DNA of 64,000 nt. Origin: Kineococcus sp. NBC_00420. Lineage in GTDB: Bacteria; Actinomycetota; Actinomycetes; Actinomycetales; Kineococcaceae. The stretch is from contig NZ_CP107930.1 in the NCBI RefSeq assembly GCF_036021035.1, forward strand, positions 1,302,001 to 1,366,000, in the 5' to 3' direction. How positions within the stretch are numbered: the first letter of the stretch is position 1; each line of letters starts with the position of its first letter. The notes under the pieces are model-generated. The model was not told where the DNA came from. It saw only the letters and a program-made list of their open reading frames with translations, and made no database searches. The position numbers and the translations under genes are program-made. Below are positions 57,395 to 64,000 of this stretch, piece by piece.

Positions 57395-58639
57395 CTAGCG
57401 CCCGGCCGCGGGATCCACCGAGGCGTGGGTGCCGACGTCCCACACGAACGGCGGTTCGGTGCCGTTGACCGACCAGTCGCCGACGATCCGCTGCTTGTAG
57501 ATCACCGGGTTGTGCGAGGCGACCGTGCGGGCGTTGCGCCAGTGCCGGTCGAGGTCGCGGGCCCGCGAGGTGCCCGACGCGCCGAGGGTGTTGAAGAGCA
57601 GCGTCGCGGCGCGCGGGACGGACTCCGAGAGCACGACCTGGGCCTGGGCGGTCCGGATCTCGGCCTCGACGTTCGCCGCCCGGTCCGCCGCCGTCCCCGG
57701 CAGGTGTGCCGTGTCGGCGGCGGACTGGACCGCCTGCGCCGCAGCGCGGGTCACCGAGCGGGCGGTGAACGCGATCGAGGAGATCTCACCCACCACCGAC
57801 AGCACCTGGGCGTCGTTCCTGACGAGAGGGGCCAACCCGTGGGTGTAGCTGCGGGTCCGGGTGCGGACCTCGTGCCCGGTGTCGCGTTCGACCGCCGCGG
57901 CGATCCCGGCGTGCACGGCCAGCAGGACGAGTTGGTACAGCGCGGTCTGGTAGCGGAACCGGGTGGTGAACGGGGAGACGTCGTCGGCGGCGATCTCGAC
58001 GTCGTCGAGCTCGAGGGTCCCGGTCCCGGTGAGCTGCTGCCCGAAACCGTCCCAGTCGTCGGAGACGCGAACCCCCCGGCCCCGGACGGGGACCAGCGCG
58101 GTCACGACCTCGTGGGTCCCGTCCGGCAGCCGCCGGCGGGCGGTCGCGTCGGTCCAGTCGGCGTAGATCGTGCCGGTCGTGTAGTACTTCCGGCCCGAGA
58201 TCGCGGTGCGCCCGTCCCGGGTGGTGACGATCGTCTGCTGCTCGCCGGTGACCCCGTCACCGACCTCGCTCCAGGAGTTCCCGACCATCTCCCCCGCGAC
58301 CAGCCGCGCGATCCAGCGCGAGCGGTACTCCCCCACCGGCAGGCTCAGGACCTGCTCCACCCAGGCGATGTGGCCGCGGAAGATCTGCGGCAGGTTCGAG
58401 TCGGCGGCCGCGAGGTCGACCAGCAGGTCGGTGAACTCGACGAGGTCGAGACCGCCACCACCCTCCTCGACGGGGATGCGCAACCGGCCGAACCCGGCGT
58501 CGAGGAGTTCCCGGACCTGGTCCCGTGGCAGTTCGTGGTCCTGCTCGCGCGTCACGGTGCCGGCCGCGATCCGTTGCAGCAGCGGCGAGAAACGTTCCCG
58601 CACATCGGGTTCGACAGTGGGTTCCAGGGTGGTGCTCAC
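57395..58639 (-). CDS. Flavin-dependent monooxygenase of the acyl-CoA dehydrogenase fold (DszC/SfnB-like)
   Basis: The 414-residue protein has an acyl-CoA-dehydrogenase fold: N-terminal helices with LLDAGFGRLRIPVEEGGGGLDL, a beta domain (GNSWSEVGDG, TAISGRKYYTTGT) and a helical C-terminal domain. The GxKYYTTG segment is typical of the DszC/SfnB-type reduced-flavin monooxygenases that attack organosulfur compounds. A SAM-IV-type riboswitch precedes it, so it is a sulfur-scavenging enzyme turned off when SAM is plentiful; this supports the assignment. The GTG at 58639 has a GAGGAGAGC ribosome site. Confidence 0.82.
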   Translation of the reverse strand: MSTTLEPTVEPDVRERFSPLLQRIAAGTVTREQDHELPRDQVRELLDAGFGRLRIPVEEGGGGLDLVEFTDLLVDLAAADSNLPQIFRGHIAWVEQVLSLPVGEYRSRWIARLVAGEMVGNSWSEVGDGVTGEQQTIVTTRDGRTAISGRKYYTTGTIYADWTDATARRRLPDGTHEVVTALVPVRGRGVRVSDDWDGFGQQLTGTGTLELDDVEIAADDVSPFTTRFRYQTALYQLVLLAVHAGIAAAVERDTGHEVRTRTRSYTHGLAPLVRNDAQVLSVVGEISSIAFTARSVTRAAAQAVQSAADTAHLPGTAADRAANVEAEIRTAQAQVVLSESVPRAATLLFNTLGASGTSRARDLDRHWRNARTVASHNPVIYKQRIVGDWSVNGTEPPFVWDVGTHASVDPAAGR

Positions 58640-58711
58640 GGAGCTCTCCTCGATCGTGGACGCGTCGGCGTCCGGAACGGGAGGGACAGCGTCCTTACCC
58701 GTGCCGGAGCA

Positions 58712-58799
58712 CCAGGTCAGGTCGTCACCCGGGGCACCCCACGACGAGGAGGGTTGCCGGCCAGCGAGCCGGGGCTTGTCGCTGGCGCTCATGACCTGG
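58712..58799 (-). promoter_or_regulatory. SAM-IV-type riboswitch
   Basis: Read on the minus strand, an 8-bp closing stem CCAGGTCA/TGACCTGG (plus 58792-58799 and 58712-58719) encloses conserved SAM-IV blocks: ATGAGCGCCAGCG, AAGCCCCGGCT, GCTGGCCGGCAACCCTCC and GTGGGGTGCCCCGGGTGA. These match the SAM-IV consensus as I remember it from actinobacteria. It ends about 73 nt before the monooxygenase GTG. A CTCC in the linker could pair with the GGAG ribosome site, suggesting translational control, but this is inference. Confidence 0.85.
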
Positions 58800-58874
58800 G
58801 ACCAGGGAACCACAGGTGGGGAGGGAGGGTCCAGCCCGCTCCGCGGGTGGCCGATCGGGCCGCGGCGGACAGCA

Positions 58875-58920
58875 GAACGGGAACGCCTGCTCCAGCCCCC
58901 CGGAGCAACCGTTCCCGTTC
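58875..58920 (-). terminator. Interrupted inverted repeat after the FtsH-like gene
   Basis: GAACGGGAACG (58875-58885) pairs with CGTTCCCGTTC (58910-58920), and inside it TGCTCC (58888-58893) pairs with GGAGCA (58902-58907) across a 2x2 mismatch. In the 388-bp gap 58640-59027 this hairpin and the riboswitch are the only structures found; no ORF is convincing. It probably ends the FtsH-like transcript before the riboswitch begins. Confidence 0.65.
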
Positions 58921-59027
58921 CTGTGTTCCCGCGCCACCGCCCCCGGAGGCCCCCCGGCCTCCCACGGTGCGCGAGTTCCTGCGTCGCGGTCGTCGCTCCC
59001 CTCCTGAGGCGACGACCCCGACGGGTC

Positions 59028-61001
59028 CTAGATCCCCCGGACGACGCCGGAGGTGGTGTCGCGCAGGTCGATGACCCGCGGCGGTGCGGACTGCGCCTCG
59101 TGGGCGGCCTGCGCCGCCTCGAGCACGTCGGTGATCTCGTGACCGATGAGTTCGTGCCGTTCCAGCAGCGCGTCGCGCAGCGCCGCCACCAGGTGGCGGT
59201 TGCGGTCCATGAGTTCGCGGACGAACTCCTTCTGCTCGGTCAGCAGGTTCTCCACCAGTCGCCGCCCCTCGGAGTCGCCGAGGACGCGGGAGACGAGGTT
59301 CCCGTCGGCGAACGCGCCCTGCTGGACGGCGGCGAACGAGACCAGGGTCCCGGCCATTCCCGCCGAACCGACCATCTGCGCCGCGACCTGCGTCGCGGAC
59401 TGCAGGTCGCCGGCCGGGCCGGTCGAGACGTCGCCGAAGAAGAACTCCTCGGCGACCTGACCGCCGAACGCGATCTTGATCAGCCCGGCGAGTTCGCTGC
59501 GGGAACGGGTGTAGACGTCCTCGGCGTCACCGTGGGCGAGCAGCCCCAACGCGTTGGCGCGCTTGATGATCGTGAGGACCTCGAGGCGGCGCTGCGGGGC
59601 GACGAGCCAGGCGATCGTGGCGTGTCCGGCTTCGTGGGTCGCGATGAGCCGCGCCTCGTGGTCGGTGTAGCCGACGGGCTGGCCGAGGCCGACCTCGGTC
59701 ACCAGGCGGGCCTGCTCGACGTCGCTCCAGTTCATCCCGTCGGCACCGCGACGGACGGCGTTGACGAGGGCCTCGTCGAGCAGGCTCTCGATCATCACCG
59801 GCGAGTACCCGTTGGTGATCCCGGCGAGCGCGTCACGACGTTCGTCCTCGTCGAGCGGGGCCTCGTGGGCCTTGCGGGACAGGAAGTGGTCGACGAGCTC
59901 CCGGCGGCCGACCTTGTCCGGCAGGCCGAAGCTGAGCCGACGGTCGAAACGGCCGGGACGCAGCAGGGCCGGGTCGAGGGAGTCGGCGCGGTTGGTCGCG
60001 GCGATGAGCAGGATCTCGACGGGTTCGCTCTTCGGCCGCTGCAGCCAGCGGTGCTGGGGCAGGAACCGGTTGGCGGTGTCGACGAACCAGCCCTGCAGCC
60101 GCTCGGACGTGGTGGGTTCGTCGAAGGACTGCATCTGCACGAGCAGTTCGTTGACGACGCCGCTGGCGCCTTCGCTGCTGGCCAGGCGTTCCGTCCGCAG
60201 CGCCGTCCGGCCCGTGGCGGGGAAGGACATCGCGAGGTTGGTGAGCCCCCCGCAGCCGACGATCCCGGTGGCGACGTCGGCGTCCACGGGCGTCATGGCG
60301 CTCATGCCGCCGCGGGCGCCGGCGATGGCGTCGATCTCCTCGATGAACCCGATGGCGCCGCCCTCACGACGGGCCGCCTTGCGCAGGGCCTTGAAGTAGG
60401 AGCGGAGCTTGCGGGCCGTCGCGCCGTACCACATCGACTGGAAGCTGGTCGCGGAGACGAAGAGGAAGGGGACGCCCGCCTCGCGGGCCATCGCCTTGGC
60501 CATGTGCGTCTTGCCGGTGCCGGGCGAGCCCTCGAACAGGAGTCCGCGCCGGGGCCGTCCGCCCATCTGCGTCCGGAAGGTGCGGGCCGCGAGGAACAGG
60601 TCGAGGCTGCGCTCGACGTCCTCCTTGACCGCGGCCAGACCCTTGACGTCGTCGAGGCCGATGTCGATCTGCTCGGGGCGGTAGACGACGTGCGGCGAGC
60701 GGCCGGAGACCAGCGTCTGCCCGAGGAGCAGGCCGATCATGGCGAGGAAGAAGACGAAGACCATGACGTAGATCGGGTCGACGCTCGGCAGCGGCGGCAG
60801 GACCGAGCCGGTGAAGGCCAGGCGCAGGTCGACGACGAGCAGCAGCAGGGCCACGACCATGAGCAGCGACCGGGTGCGGCGGCGGCGGTTGCGCTCGCGC
60901 TGGCGACCGACGTCCGCGCTGTCCCGTCCGGTGCGGGGCTGCGGACGCGCGCCGCGTTCGGGGTCCTTCTCGGTCCGCGGGGCGTGCTTCACGTGAGCCA
61001 C
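59028..61001 (-). CDS. FtsH-like membrane AAA+ metalloprotease, divergent paralogue
   Basis: The 657-residue protein has two spans (about 45-64 and 76-97), an AAA domain with Walker A GSPGTGKT (158-165), a Walker B ending FIEEID (219-224, where FtsH has DEID), the second region of homology NRADSLDPALLRPGRFDR with its arginine fingers, and a peptidase domain with HEAGH (456-460). Compared with usual FtsH there are two insertions, roughly residues 232-275 and 298-328, flanking ELLVQMQSF. The outer loop between spans is very short (about 11 residues). Probably an active ATP-driven protease with special substrates. A GTG with AGAGGAG ribosome site is used. Confidence 0.85.
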   Translation of the reverse strand: MAHVKHAPRTEKDPERGARPQPRTGRDSADVGRQRERNRRRRTRSLLMVVALLLLVVDLRLAFTGSVLPPLPSVDPIYVMVFVFFLAMIGLLLGQTLVSGRSPHVVYRPEQIDIGLDDVKGLAAVKEDVERSLDLFLAARTFRTQMGGRPRRGLLFEGSPGTGKTHMAKAMAREAGVPFLFVSATSFQSMWYGATARKLRSYFKALRKAARREGGAIGFIEEIDAIAGARGGMSAMTPVDADVATGIVGCGGLTNLAMSFPATGRTALRTERLASSEGASGVVNELLVQMQSFDEPTTSERLQGWFVDTANRFLPQHRWLQRPKSEPVEILLIAATNRADSLDPALLRPGRFDRRLSFGLPDKVGRRELVDHFLSRKAHEAPLDEDERRDALAGITNGYSPVMIESLLDEALVNAVRRGADGMNWSDVEQARLVTEVGLGQPVGYTDHEARLIATHEAGHATIAWLVAPQRRLEVLTIIKRANALGLLAHGDAEDVYTRSRSELAGLIKIAFGGQVAEEFFFGDVSTGPAGDLQSATQVAAQMVGSAGMAGTLVSFAAVQQGAFADGNLVSRVLGDSEGRRLVENLLTEQKEFVRELMDRNRHLVAALRDALLERHELIGHEITDVLEAAQAAHEAQSAPPRVIDLRDTTSGVVRGI

Positions 61002-61177
61002 GGCCGCTCCTCTCGGTCACGTCCGGGCCGGTGCGCCAGGACGTGGTCCCAGCCAACCCCGTCGTCCGGGCGATGGCTACCGGCGACCACCCTCGGTGAC
61101 GCGTTCGGACGATCGCGTTCACCCGCCTGGAGCAACGGAGCGTGATCCCCCGAACACACACCACTCCCCCGATTCGG

Positions 61178-61204
61178 GATCCTGCTGGGATTCCCAGCGG
61201 GATC
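61178..61204 (-). terminator. Hairpin after mshB
   Basis: GATCCTGCTGGGA (61178-61190) pairs with TCCCAGCGGGATC (61192-61204) with one wobble, 17 nt after the mshB stop on the minus strand. The rest of the 219-bp gap up to the FtsH-like start has no ORF; it must hold that gene's promoter, but no clear -35/-10 pair was found. Confidence 0.6.
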
Positions 61205-61220
61205 ACGGATCGGAGGGGGG

Positions 61221-62309
61221 TCAGGAGGAGGGGGCGACGCCGGCGAAGAGGTCGGTCTCGAGGCCGTCGGCGTCGAAGGGGCCGGCGGGCACGCCGTGCA
61301 CCAGGCGGTAGTGCTCGAACGGCCAGATCGGTTGCGGCACACCGTTGCTGAGCCGCATGGCCGGGACGTCACCGTCGAGGTCGAGGCTGACCTGGGTGGC
61401 GTGGGCGCGGAGCGCCGCGATCTTGGCCGGGATCTGGCCGGTCCCGTCGACGACGGTGGTGACCTCGCCGGCCGGCACGACGACGCTCGGCAGCGGCCCG
61501 TCCGGGTCCCCCGCACCCGCCGCACCGGCCTCGGCCAGGCGACGCAGGGCTTCCCGAACGGGCTGCTCCGGTTGGACGATCTCGTAGACCTTCGCCACCT
61601 GCCACGGGGCGGCACCGTCGCGTCGGTCACCCGCCGCGAGCACGAGGGCGCGCATGGTCGCCTCGTGCACCCGGACGTGGTCGGGGTGGCCGTAGCCGCC
61701 GCCCGGTTCGTAGGTCACGACGACCTGCGGACGGACCTCGCGCAGGACGGTCGCGATGTCGGCGGCGACCTCCTCGGGATCGGCCGCCGCGAGCGACCGC
61801 GGGTCGACGTCGTCCCCGGACAGCGCCGCGTGACCCGCTCGACCCGGCTCCAGCCACACCATCCCGGAGTCGCGGTAGCCGCTGCCGTCGACGCGGGTCA
61901 GGAAGCGGTGGTCGGTGACGCCGAGGGCCTCCATCGCCGTCGCCAGCTCGCCCGTGCGGTGCTCGGCGAGCTCGTCCGGGGTCAGGTGCGCCAGCTCGGG
62001 CGGGATGACCTCACCCAGCTCACCGCGCGTCGCCGTGAGCAGCACGACCCCCGCCCCGGCCTCGGCGTAGCGGGCCATCGTGGCGCCGCTGCCGATGGTC
62101 TCGTCGTCGGGGTGGGCGTGCACGAAGAGCACCCGACGGGGCTGGTCCAGCTGCTCCATGGACGCCAGGTCGGCCGGGTCCAGCTCGCGCGAGACGTCGT
62201 CGACGAGGTCCGCGGCGATCTCCAGCGGGTCCCGTCCGGCCGTCGCCGCGCCGGCGGCGCCCTCGGGCGTCTCGTCGGGCTGCTCGGGAGGTCGCGGGGT
62301 CGTCGTCAT
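61221..62309 (-). CDS. mshB: Mycothiol biosynthesis deacetylase MshB
   Basis: The 362-residue PIG-L/LmbE protein has the zinc-site motif VHAHPDDETIGSG, then CTRGE-like TATRGELGEVIPPELAHLT, GVTDHRFL, YRDSGM and GGYGHPDHVRVHEATMRA, all typical of MshB (GlcNAc-inositol deacetylase). Mca amidase was considered, but EVIPPELAHL and the long C-terminal half fit MshB. It makes the GlcN-inositol precursor of mycothiol. The first about 55 residues are an acidic extension absent from many homologues. The ATG at 62309 lies 6 nt after CAAACT. typA next to mshB matches the Rv1165-Rv1170 area. Confidence 0.88.
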   Translation of the reverse strand: MTTTPRPPEQPDETPEGAAGAATAGRDPLEIAADLVDDVSRELDPADLASMEQLDQPRRVLFVHAHPDDETIGSGATMARYAEAGAGVVLLTATRGELGEVIPPELAHLTPDELAEHRTGELATAMEALGVTDHRFLTRVDGSGYRDSGMVWLEPGRAGHAALSGDDVDPRSLAAADPEEVAADIATVLREVRPQVVVTYEPGGGYGHPDHVRVHEATMRALVLAAGDRRDGAAPWQVAKVYEIVQPEQPVREALRRLAEAGAAGAGDPDGPLPSVVVPAGEVTTVVDGTGQIPAKIAALRAHATQVSLDLDGDVPAMRLSNGVPQPIWPFEHYRLVHGVPAGPFDADGLETDLFAGVAPSS

Positions 62310-62315
62310 GGCCCC

Positions 62316-62321
62316 AGTTTG
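62316..62321 (-). promoter_or_regulatory. Candidate -10 element (CAAACT) for mshB, leaderless
   Basis: CAAACT on the minus strand ends 6 nt before the mshB ATG at 62309. Confidence 0.4.
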
Positions 62322-62338
62322 CCCCGTGATCGCAGAAG

Positions 62339-62374
62339 CGCTCGACCACCACCCCGCGGGGTGGTGGTCGAGCG
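62339..62374 (-). terminator. Perfect 17-bp hairpin terminator after typA
   Basis: Arms 62339-62355 and 62358-62374 are fully complementary, 15 nt after the typA stop on the minus strand. No U-tract follows. Confidence 0.75.
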
Positions 62375-62389
62375 TTGAGGAGGCTGCGG

Positions 62390-64000
62390 TCAGGCCTTCT
62401 TGGCCTTGGAGGCCGTCTTCGCGCGCATGTTCGCCTCGAGGACGACCTTGCGGATGCGGACGGACTCCGGCGTCACCTCGACGCACTCGTCCTCGCGGCA
62501 GAACTCGAGGCACTGCTCTAGCGACAGGTGACGCGGGGGCACGAGGCGCTCGAACTCGTCCGAGGTGGACGAACGCATGTTGGAGAGCTTCTTCTCCTTG
62601 GTGATGTTGACGTCCATGTCATCGGCGCGGGAGTTCTCGCCGACGATCATGCCCTCGTACACCTCGGAGGTGGGCTCGATGAACATCTGCCCACGTTCCT
62701 GCAGGTTGGTCATCGCGAACGCGGTGGCCGCCCCGGCGCGGTCGGCGACGAGCGAACCGGACTGACGGGTGCGGATCTCGCCGGCCCAGTGGTCGTACTG
62801 CGCGAAGAGCGCGTGGGCGATGCCGGTACCGCGGGTGTCGGTGAGGAACTCGGTGCGGAAGCCGATGAGCCCGCGCGAGGGGACGTAGAACTCCATGCGC
62901 ACCCAGCCGGTGCCGTGGTTGGTCATCGTCTCCATGCGGCCCTTGCGGGCGGCGAGCAGCTGGGTGATCGCGCCCAGGTACTCCTCCGGGGAGTCGATCG
63001 TCAGGTTCTCGAAGGGTTCGAGGGTCTTGCCGTTCTCGTCCTTGCGGGTGACGACCTGCGGCTTGCCGACGGTCAGCTCGTAGCCCTCGCGGCGCATCTG
63101 CTCGACGAGAATGGCCAACGCCAGCTCACCGCGGCCCTGCACCTCCCACGCGTCGGGACGCTCGGTCGGGAGGACGCGGATCGAGACGTTGCCGACCAGT
63201 TCCTTCTCGAGGCGGTCCTTCACCAGACGGGCGGTGACCTTCGCGCCCTTGACCCGGCCGGCCATCGGGGAGGTGTTGATCCCGATGGTCATCGAGATGG
63301 CGGGCTCGTCGACCGTGATGAGCGGCAGCGGGTGCGGGTCGTCCGGGTCGGCCAGGGTCTCGCCGATGGTGATGTCCGGGATGCCCGCGACGGCGACGAT
63401 GTCACCGGGGCCGGCCTTCTCACCGGGGACGCGGGTGACGGCCTCGGTGACCAGGAGCTCGGTGATCTTGACCCGCTCGATGGTGCCGTCGTGCTTGCAC
63501 CACGCGACCTGCTGGCCCTTGATCAGCTCACCGGAGAAGATGCGCAGCAGCGCGAGGCGGCCGAGGAACGGCGAGGCGTCGAGGTTGGTGACGTGCGCCT
63601 GCAGCGGGGTCTCGGGGTCGTAGACCGGCGCGGGGATCGTGTCGATGATCGTCTGGAACAGCGGGACGAGGTCCTCGTGGTCCGGCAGACCGCCGTCCTC
63701 GGGCTGGTTCAGCGAGGCGCGGCCGTTCTTCGCCGAGGCGTAGACGACGGGGACCTCGAGGAGGCGCTCGACGTCGATGCCCTCGACGTCGCCGCCGAGG
63801 TCGAGCAGCAGGTCGATGGTCTCCTCAACGACGGCGCTGATGCGCGCGTCGGGGCGGTCGACCTTGTTGACGAGGATGACGACGGGCATGCCGGCCGCGA
63901 GCGCCTTGCGCAGCACGAAGCGGGTCTGCGGCAGCGGACCCTCGGAGGCGTCGACGAGCAGGACGACACCGTCGACCATCGACAGGCCGCGCTCGACCTC
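62390..64000 (-). CDS. typA: TypA/BipA ribosome-associated GTPase (N-terminus beyond window)
   Basis: The part present (537 codons) covers the end of the G domain (LVNKVDRPDARI, the NKxD motif), an EF-Tu-like domain 2, EF-G-like domains (GRGELALAILVEQMRREGYEL and RGLIGFRTEFLTDTRGTGI) and the C-terminal TypA domain ending LSLEQCLEFCREDECVEVTP. P-loop and switch regions lie past base 64000. TypA binds ribosomes and helps assembly and stress adaptation. The C-terminus is Lys/Ala-rich. Confidence 0.95.
   Translation of the reverse strand, partial: EVERGLSMVDGVVLLVDASEGPLPQTRFVLRKALAAGMPVVILVNKVDRPDARISAVVEETIDLLLDLGGDVEGIDVERLLEVPVVYASAKNGRASLNQPEDGGLPDHEDLVPLFQTIIDTIPAPVYDPETPLQAHVTNLDASPFLGRLALLRIFSGELIKGQQVAWCKHDGTIERVKITELLVTEAVTRVPGEKAGPGDIVAVAGIPDITIGETLADPDDPHPLPLITVDEPAISMTIGINTSPMAGRVKGAKVTARLVKDRLEKELVGNVSIRVLPTERPDAWEVQGRGELALAILVEQMRREGYELTVGKPQVVTRKDENGKTLEPFENLTIDSPEEYLGAITQLLAARKGRMETMTNHGTGWVRMEFYVPSRGLIGFRTEFLTDTRGTGIAHALFAQYDHWAGEIRTRQSGSLVADRAGAATAFAMTNLQERGQMFIEPTSEVYEGMIVGENSRADDMDVNITKEKKLSNMRSSTSDEFERLVPPRHLSLEQCLEFCREDECVEVTPESVRIRKVVLEANMRAKTASKAKKA

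Noticed and set aside
61221-62309. Mycothiol conjugate amidase Mca as product
   Set aside because: EVIPPELAHL, YRDSGM and the typA neighbourhood fit MshB better; Mca cannot be fully excluded without alignment.

Overview
The window is a chromosomal stretch from a very high-GC Actinomycetota bacterium. The actinobacterial markers are mycothiol genes (mshB, mrx1), the AdnA/AdnB end-processing helicase-nuclease pair, uvrD2 next to whiB7, a sigE-rseA-htrA-tatB operon, GTG starts and many genes that look leaderless. The flavour suggests Kineosporiaceae (a Kineococcus-like organism), but that is recall and not proof. Most genes are housekeeping. Much of the order follows two blocks I recall from Mycobacterium tuberculosis, roughly Rv3196-Rv3211 and Rv1165-Rv1232c. 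No prophage, insertion sequence, CRISPR array, tRNA or rRNA was seen.

Layout. 1-1480: end of a CUT2-type sugar ABC operon (ATPase cut by the window edge, lipoprotein binding protein, candidate operators). 1481-4690: YgjP-like peptidase, DUF5679 protein, ThiF/TOMM-like protein, then a small protein and whiB7 with a long leader that holds a promoter, an 86-codon upstream ORF and two hairpins. 4764-10639: uvrD2, mycoredoxin, a degenerate P-loop kinase-like protein, nudC, a phosphotransferase and an EEP-family phosphohydrolase. 10639-11146: a decayed VOC/glyoxalase gene. 11154-12540: a hydrolase divergent from a TetR regulator, with a palindrome between them. 12450-20440: adnB, adnA, metF and an alkyltransferase-like gene in one direction. 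20502-29326: DUF3152, DUF3107, DEAD-box helicase, MarC, PHP phosphoesterase, DUF6758, aminopeptidase P and a DUF1269-like membrane protein. 29460-33876: dps, an MgtE-N/CBS protein, DUF1003 and an orphan PilB-like ATPase. 33958-38511: a metabolic patch (zinc alcohol dehydrogenase, AraC regulator, MFS exporter, Gfo/Idh/MocA oxidoreductase). 38628-45462: mrp, tatB, htrA, rseA, sigE, an O-methyltransferase, pepA and DUF3117. 45620-54343: the diaminopimelate genes dapE, dapD and dapC with citrate synthase and ferredoxin; dapE heads a tightly overlapping five-gene run. 54447-58810: GNAT acetyltransferase, MmyB-type regulator divergent from an SDR reductase, and a DszC-like flavin monooxygenase behind a SAM-IV-type riboswitch. 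59028-64000: an FtsH-like membrane protease, mshB and typA (cut by the window end).

How it fits together. Stress and redox physiology dominates: WhiB7, SigE/RseA/HtrA, mycothiol and mycoredoxin, Dps, AdnAB, UvrD2 and the alkyltransferase-like protein. A second theme is lysine/peptidoglycan precursor synthesis. The points most worth follow-up are the whiB7 leader, the riboswitch-controlled monooxygenase, the recurring -10 hexamer placed 6-7 nt before start codons, and several family members that have lost expected motifs (NudC zinc ribbon, kinase P-loop, AdnA Walker residues).
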